DNA from: Clostridium guangxiense
GTDB taxonomy: Bacteria; Bacillota; Clostridia; Clostridiales; Clostridiaceae
Direction of reading: 5' to 3'
Assembly (NCBI RefSeq): GCF_021043395.1
Contig: NZ_JAJNKE010000004.1
Span: 124,001-188,000 of the forward strand
DNA: 64,000 nt
Position 1 is the stretch's first letter, and each line of letters starts with the position of its first letter. A program made the translations under genes and the position numbers. Positions 59,344 to 64,000 of the stretch are shown piece after piece. The notes under the pieces are model-generated. The model was not told the DNA's origin. It did not search any database and saw nothing but the letters and a program-made list of their open reading frames with translations.

Positions 59344-60621
59344 TTAATTAACCTTTTCCAGTTCAGATATATCTACACTTCTTGTATGTACTGTATGATT
59401 CCATTTTTTGTCATTTTTATTAACAATTCCAATTAAAGCAATTGGTGCCCATGTCAATAAATAAATAGGATAAAATATTACATAGTATATTAGTATTTTA
59501 AAATTTAATTTTTTATCTATAAGTATTATTAAAGGTGTATACAAATACTGAGCTACAGCAATGATAATGGCACAAATTTTAAACAGATTAAAATCTATAT
59601 ATAATCCTACAGAGCTAATCATATACACAAAGTCAGAAACTTGTGATAATAACTGTGAAAAATTCAATATTGTAGCCACTCCTAAAAGTACCGTAATAAT
59701 AGGTTGAATTGTATATATTGCGCAATCAAAAGCTGTAAAACTCCTCTTTAAAATAGCTCTTTTCATAAGTTTAAAGAAGTATCTACTATAAACATCTGCA
59801 AATCCCTGCATCCATCTCTTTCTTTGATTCCAAGACTGCTTTAATTTTAATGGTTTCTCATCATATACAATGGCGTCATGTGCCCAACCAACCTTATAGC
59901 CATTCAATATAAGTTTACACGTAAACTCTAAATCCTCTGTTAGACAAGTTGCTCCCCATCCAAGGTTCCTTAAAATCTCAACATCAATACAAAGACCTGT
60001 TCCTCCTAATTGAGCTGAAAGTCCTAGATTAGTTTTTGCTAATTGAACCATTCTGTCAGTTGACCAAAAAGCTATTGAATAACTTCCAGTAATCCATGAA
60101 TCAACTGGATTTTTACTATCAAGATATCCTTGAACAACCTTATACCCTTCACATAACTTTTTATTCATCTCATTCAAAAAATTTCTAGAGGCCAAATTGT
60201 CCGCATCGAATATTATAACTGCATCATACTTCTTATCCATTTTAAATATTTTACCAAACATCCACTCTAATGCATAACCCTTACCACGTTTTTCCTTATC
60301 TTTTCTTTCGTACACAATAGCTCCCTTTTCACTAGCTCTCATTGTTGTATTGTCATTAGAGTTGTCAGAAATAACATATATATCATATAATTCCTTAGGA
60401 TAATCTAATTTATTAAGACTATCAACCATTTCACCAATTACAGCTTCTTCATTGTGTGCAGCAACTATGATTGCAAATCTCTTTTCTGGTTTAAACTTTT
60501 TGTTATCTTTTTTTCTATAGAGTCCAAAAAAGGATATAAACAAATAATATATAGCGATAATTAAAACTGTATCCATAAATACACGTGAAATTCCATGTAT
60601 TATGGTATTTACTATGTTCAC
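59344..60621 (-). CDS. membrane family-2 glycosyltransferase (polysaccharide synthase-like)
   Basis: The protein has 425 residues. One N-terminal helix (VLIIAIYYLFISFFGLY), a cytoplasmic GT2 domain, and about three C-terminal helices. GT2 motifs are DNSNDNT, the DAD (D-x-D) of IIFDADN, TEDLEF and QRKRWMQG (the Q-x-x-R-W signature of processive synthases such as cellulose, hyaluronan and poly-GlcNAc synthases). The product is not identifiable. GTG start after AGGGGGG. It stands alone between the pilT and ftsA terminators; no partner glycan genes are nearby. Confidence 0.88.
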   Translation of the reverse strand: MNIVNTIIHGISRVFMDTVLIIAIYYLFISFFGLYRKKDNKKFKPEKRFAIIVAAHNEEAVIGEMVDSLNKLDYPKELYDIYVISDNSNDNTTMRASEKGAIVYERKDKEKRGKGYALEWMFGKIFKMDKKYDAVIIFDADNLASRNFLNEMNKKLCEGYKVVQGYLDSKNPVDSWITGSYSIAFWSTDRMVQLAKTNLGLSAQLGGTGLCIDVEILRNLGWGATCLTEDLEFTCKLILNGYKVGWAHDAIVYDEKPLKLKQSWNQRKRWMQGFADVYSRYFFKLMKRAILKRSFTAFDCAIYTIQPIITVLLGVATILNFSQLLSQVSDFVYMISSVGLYIDFNLFKICAIIIAVAQYLYTPLIILIDKKLNFKILIYYVIFYPIYLLTWAPIALIGIVNKNDKKWNHTVHTRSVDISELEKVN

Positions 60622-60718
60622 TATGTATCCCCCCTAGTCAAAAATATTTTAGCACAAATATGCGTTAAATACTATACTTTTGATGATTTTATAACATTTT
60701 ATTGGAAATACGAGTTTT

Positions 60719-60744
60719 AAAAGCTCTGAAAATTCAGAGCTTTT
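60719..60744. terminator. terminator after pilT
   Basis: AAAAGCTCTGAA / TTCAGAGCTTTT are perfect 12-base arms with a 2-base AA centre (a 4-base loop in practice), flanked by T and A runs. Confidence 0.8.
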
Positions 60745-60804
60745 GTTTTTAATTCAATATTATGATTTTCCATTTTAATAAAATATATACATAATTTTAA
60801 AAAA

Positions 60805-61863
60805 CTATAAAACCAACATTTTTGTCATAAATTCTCTATCAACGCATGAAGCTATAGCAACATCATATGAAATAATTCCTTGCTTATATAAATCCTCAAT
60901 AGACATGTCCATTGTTTTCATTCCATATTTAGATCCTGTTTGTACTAATGACTGAATTTGATGAGTTTTTCCTTCCCTTATAAGGTTCTGTATTCCTGGA
61001 GTAGCAGTCATTATTTCAAGTGCAGCAACTCTACCCTTTCCATCTTTTTTTGAAAGAAGTTGTTGAGATATAATTCCCTGCAGTACTCCTGAAAGTTGAA
61101 TCTTTATTTGCTGCTGTTGATGATCTGGAAAAACATCTACAATTCTATCTATTGTTTTTGCAGCTCCTATAGTATGAAGCGTTGAAAGCACCAAATGCCC
61201 TGTTTCGGCTGCTGTAATAGCTGTAGATATAGTTTCAAGATCTCTCATTTCTCCAATTAATATAACATCTGGGTCCTCTCTTAAAATAGATTTTAAAGCA
61301 TCCTTATAAGAAGAACAATCTTTTCCTATTTCCCTTTGATTTATTATACTTTTATTGTGTTTATGTACATACTCTATTGGATCCTCTAAAGTAATAATAT
61401 GTTCAGATCTAGTTTCATTTATCTCATTAATCATAGACGCAAGAGTTGTACTTTTACCAGAACCTGTTGGTCCTGTTACAAGTATAAGTCCCCTTTTATT
61501 TTCTAATAAATCTTTTATAACCATAGGAAGATTAAGTTCTTTAAGTGATGGAATTTTTAATTCAACAACCCTTATTGCTATTGCATCGCTACCCCTTTGT
61601 CTATACACATTTACTCTAAAACGTCCAACTCCAGAAATTGAATAAGATTTATCATATTCCCCTATTTTTAAATATTTTTCGTAATCATCATCCAGTATCT
61701 TTTTAGCATATTTACTACTGTCCTCAGGCAAAATTATTTCTTCTTTATTTAAAATGTTTAATTTACCATTTATTCTTAAAATTGGTGGCAACCCAACTGT
61801 AATATGTAAATCGGAAGCTTTTTTTTCTACGGTTAATTTCAATAATTCATTAAGTGTCTTCAA
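60805..61863 (-). CDS. pilT: PilT-type retraction ATPase
   Basis: The protein has 352 residues. It is a hexameric AAA-type ATPase of the secretion-ATPase superfamily that powers type IV pilus retraction. The N-terminal signature ASDLHITVG, Walker A GPTGSGKSTT near residue 127, the Asp box (EDPIEY), Walker B DPDVILIGEMRD and the His box follow in order. It starts with TTG after GGGAGG. No other pilus gene is in the window; clostridia often keep pilT apart from the main pil cluster. It lies downstream of sigK on the same strand. Confidence 0.95.
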   Translation of the reverse strand: MKTLNELLKLTVEKKASDLHITVGLPPILRINGKLNILNKEEIILPEDSSKYAKKILDDDYEKYLKIGEYDKSYSISGVGRFRVNVYRQRGSDAIAIRVVELKIPSLKELNLPMVIKDLLENKRGLILVTGPTGSGKSTTLASMINEINETRSEHIITLEDPIEYVHKHNKSIINQREIGKDCSSYKDALKSILREDPDVILIGEMRDLETISTAITAAETGHLVLSTLHTIGAAKTIDRIVDVFPDHQQQQIKIQLSGVLQGIISQQLLSKKDGKGRVAALEIMTATPGIQNLIREGKTHQIQSLVQTGSKYGMKTMDMSIEDLYKQGIISYDVAIASCVDREFMTKMLVL

Positions 61864-62026
61864 TGCTATTCCTCCCTCGTATATCATTTATATAATATAT
61901 AATATGGTCATTTTTACATGAGGTACTTTTTTATGCTAGTTTTAACTGTAATTATACTACATTTTAATTTTAATTAAAATAGAAAGATTTATTCCTTTGT
62001 ATTTTAAAATCCACCTTATATGTTAG

Positions 62027-62740
62027 TTATTTGTTATATTTTGCAACATTATTGTCAAGTTGTTTACACAACTTTTTTAGTGCTCTTTTCTCTATTCTTG
62101 ATACATACGATCTTGATATACCCAAAATTTTAGCAATTTCTCTTTGATTTTTAGGCTTTCCATCACCAAGTCCATATCGCATCTTTATTATAATCTTTTC
62201 TCTTCCTTTAAGTGAATTTTCAATTTCTATATACAGTTTACTTATTTGTATCCTATTTTCAACAATTTCAATAACCGAATCCTCATCACTGCTTAATATA
62301 TCCATAAGAGATATTTCATTGCCCTCCTTGTCAACTCCTATTGGGTCCTGCAGATACACTTCATTTTTTATCTTCTTGTTATTTCTTATAAGCATCAATA
62401 TCTCATTTTCGATACATCTTGCAGCATAAGTAGCAAGCCTTGTGCCTTTTAAGCTATTATAGGAATCTATTGCCTTTATAAGTCCTATAGTACCTATTGA
62501 TATTAAATCATCAACTTCTTTTCCGTAATAGGAATATTTTTTTACAATATGAGCAACTAATCTTAAATTCCTTTCAATAAGTACACTTTTTGCTTGAGGA
62601 TTACCTTCTTCTAATTTTTTAATATACTCTTTTTCTTCACTTTCAGTTAAAGGTTTAGGAAACGATGTTCCATTGCCAATGTACGCCGTAAAAAAAGACA
62701 TTCCACCCATTATATTTAATAAATAATATATTGATAACAA
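62027..62740 (-). CDS. sigK: RNA polymerase sigma factor SigK
   Basis: The protein has 237 residues. It is the late mother-cell sigma factor in Bacillus; in clostridia it can also act early. The gene is whole, not split by a skin element. A short hydrophobic N-terminus ([18 protein letters not shown]) precedes [17 protein letters not shown], which aligns with SigK of B. subtilis after its pro-sequence. Region 2 has [14 protein letters not shown] and [17 protein letters not shown]; region 4 has [19 protein letters not shown]. It starts with TTG, with GGAGG 6 bases upstream. A sigma-E-like promoter lies just before it. Confidence 0.95.
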   Translation of the reverse strand: MLSIYYLLNIMGGMSFFTAYIGNGTSFPKPLTESEEKEYIKKLEEGNPQAKSVLIERNLRLVAHIVKKYSYYGKEVDDLISIGTIGLIKAIDSYNSLKGTRLATYAARCIENEILMLIRNNKKIKNEVYLQDPIGVDKEGNEISLMDILSSDEDSVIEIVENRIQISKLYIEIENSLKGREKIIIKMRYGLGDGKPKNQREIAKILGISRSYVSRIEKRALKKLCKQLDNNVAKYNK

Positions 62741-62784
62741 AGGTTTTCCTCCTAATAGTGCTTATTAATATATTATTTAAATAG

Positions 62785-62815
62785 CTTGTATAATGTTCCT
62801 AAAAAACAAATATTT
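62785..62815 (-). promoter_or_regulatory. candidate sigma-E promoter of sigK
   Basis: Minus strand AAATATTT, 15 bases, TATACAAG, close to the sigma-E pattern (ATATT and CATACAaT), about 45 bases before the TTG. Both elements are AT-rich and could be chance. Confidence 0.4.
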
Positions 62816-62828
62816 TTTTAAATAGTTT

Positions 62829-64000
62829 TTAATTTTTATTATTTAAAGACTCAACTATTTTTTTAAATATAGGTGCTGTTGTGATAGCGGCACTCATATT
62901 CTTATCTATATTTGGTGCAAATATAACTGCAGAATAATTAATACCATTAGCGTTAAAAAATCCAGCAAACCATGCATCTACATTTTCAATCGTCTTATCT
63001 TTATTTTCTCCTCTTTGCGCAGTTCCTGTTTTGCCTCCAATGCATGGATTAGGAGTATAGGCAAGAAGTCCAGTTCCATGTTTATCAGTAAGAACTTCTT
63101 TAAAAAGCTCAAGCATCGTATTGGCTGTATTCTCACTTATAACTCTATTGCTATATATTTTCTCTTTTTCTACATTACCAGTAATTCCATTAATATATGA
63201 ATCAACAATATGAGGCTTAACATAGATACCTTTATTAACTACAGTATTAGGAATAGCTAAGGCTTCCACTGGAGTTATTCTAAGACTTTGCCCATATGAT
63301 AGTAAACTTAGATTTCCTGTATCATTAGAATCCATACTATCCATAGAACCATTGCTTTCCCCGTCAATATTTAGCACTTTATCAAACAATCCCTGGTTTT
63401 TAGCTGTGTTATATATATTATAAAAACCTGTCTTTTGACCTATATTTATGAAAACATCATTAGACGAAACAACAAATGCCTGCTTTGGTGTACAATAATC
63501 ATAAACTTTTTCCTGACTAAACTTTCCTGTATCTTTTATAGGTGTATTTAGATCTACGCTTTTACTTTCAATAGCTGCTTCTTCAACTATAGTTTTAAAT
63601 ATAGAACCTGGATAATAAATTCCCTTTAGTCCAAAATTTATATTAGCATCGTATAAATCCTTTTGAGCAGCTGCTCTTATAGCTCCGTTTTCACTTTCCA
63701 TGACAATTGCAGAAGCCTGCTTAAGATCACTGTCATCTAATATGTTTTGAACCTTATCATTTATTGTTTTATCTATAGTAAGCTTAACTTTTGAAAGATT
63801 TTTATTATTTATTTCATTTGAAGAAATAATATTACCATTGCTGTCATTCTTAAATACTTTTTCAGGATATTCATCATTTTTAAACCTGTCATATATTGTT
63901 TTTTCAAGCGAATTATTTGCTTTGAATTTTTTATTATTTTTATCCTTAGGATTAGTTATAATATTGAATATATCTGCTGCTTCACTTCTGTCTACTTTAT
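62829..64000 (-). CDS. penicillin-binding protein transpeptidase, 5' end beyond the window
   Basis: 389 codons are visible, with no in-frame stop to the window edge, so the gene extends upstream. Visible order: an Asn/Lys-rich part of the N-terminal domain, LTIDKTINDKVQ, then a class B transpeptidase domain with SxxK at PGSIFK, SxN at VVSSNDVF and KTG at GGKTGTAQRG. The order of motifs and the N-terminal fragment fit class B PBPs of the PBP2A/PBP3-like (MecA-type) group. It crosslinks peptidoglycan outside the membrane. It ends about 90 bases upstream of sigK; whether it serves sporulation is unknown. Confidence 0.9.
   Translation of the reverse strand, partial: KVDRSEAADIFNIITNPKDKNNKKFKANNSLEKTIYDRFKNDEYPEKVFKNDSNGNIISSNEINNKNLSKVKLTIDKTINDKVQNILDDSDLKQASAIVMESENGAIRAAAQKDLYDANINFGLKGIYYPGSIFKTIVEEAAIESKSVDLNTPIKDTGKFSQEKVYDYCTPKQAFVVSSNDVFINIGQKTGFYNIYNTAKNQGLFDKVLNIDGESNGSMDSMDSNDTGNLSLLSYGQSLRITPVEALAIPNTVVNKGIYVKPHIVDSYINGITGNVEKEKIYSNRVISENTANTMLELFKEVLTDKHGTGLLAYTPNPCIGGKTGTAQRGENKDKTIENVDAWFAGFFNANGINYSAVIFAPNIDKNMSAAITTAPIFKKIVESLNNKN

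Noticed and set aside
59344-61863. Glycosyltransferase and pilT as part of a pilus or exopolysaccharide cluster
   Set aside because: A terminator separates them and no pilin, assembly or glycan-modifying gene lies nearby.

Overview
The window is strongly AT-rich chromosomal DNA of a spore-forming Firmicute. The gene set (sigE, sigG, an uninterrupted sigK, spoIIGA, spoIVA, remA, a phoPR-pst locus) and its order point to Clostridium sensu stricto. The order resembles, from memory, the rlmN-to-sigK stretch of C. acetobutylicum; I could not align it. Nearly all genes lie on the minus strand. The only plus-strand genes are fruK and the fructose PTS gene.

Layout, in window order. (1) 1-10250: housekeeping genes transcribed as yicC-remA-gmk-rpoZ-coaBC-priA-def-fmt-metallopeptidase-rsmB-rlmN-stp: RNA quality control, nucleotide and CoA synthesis, replication restart, initiator-Met handling and rRNA methylation. 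(2) 10290-14620: a PLP aminotransferase, divergent from a fructose uptake operon (fruK and a fused EIIABC) that has no fruR next to it. (3) spoIVA. (4) 16541-39011: the accessory highlight, a nonribosomal peptide synthetase (NRPS) locus between gpsA and spoIVA. (5) 39212-43113: gpsA, der and a PDZ/radical-SAM-like DUF512 protein. (6) 43187-52239: phoU-pstBACS, a chemoreceptor-like gene, phoR and phoP. (7) 52257-59224: pgeF, nrdR, a PRC-barrel protein, sigG, sigE, spoIIGA, ftsZ and ftsA. (8) 59290-64000: a membrane glycosyltransferase, a lone pilT, sigK and the C-terminal part of a penicillin-binding protein cut by the window edge.

The NRPS locus reads, in transcription order: a giant A-T/C-A-T/C-A-T/C-A-T-E/C-A-T/C synthetase of about 5,300 residues; PanD (aspartate 1-decarboxylase, supplying beta-alanine); a YqeK-like HD protein with a degenerate second half; an A-T-TE synthetase of 807 residues; an Sfp-type phosphopantetheinyl transferase; an XRE-HTH/TPR regulator of the RRNPP type; and, too short for usual gene calling, a 55-residue secreted peptide precursor carrying GIGGGFL twice. 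The genes overlap or nearly abut from the synthetase to PanD to the HD gene, and from the second synthetase to the transferase. The best reading is a peptide-pheromone-associated six-module NRPS pathway. Hand-read specificity codes give Ser at module 4 (epimerised to D-Ser) and probably Gly at module 5. The adenylation domains of modules 1 and 6 lack the usual alpha-amino-anchoring Asp, so one of them, module 6 by preference, is the candidate for beta-alanine. There is no exporter, MbtH-like protein or obvious immunity gene in the window.

Regulatory signals read directly include sigma-A-type promoters upstream of the synthetase, the regulator and the DUF512 gene; a sequence fitting the sigma-H consensus upstream of ftsA; TTAACATT repeats at the pstS and chemoreceptor promoters that resemble PhoP boxes; and about a dozen intrinsic terminators or stem-loops. 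I saw no rRNA, tRNA, CRISPR array, transposase or integrase.
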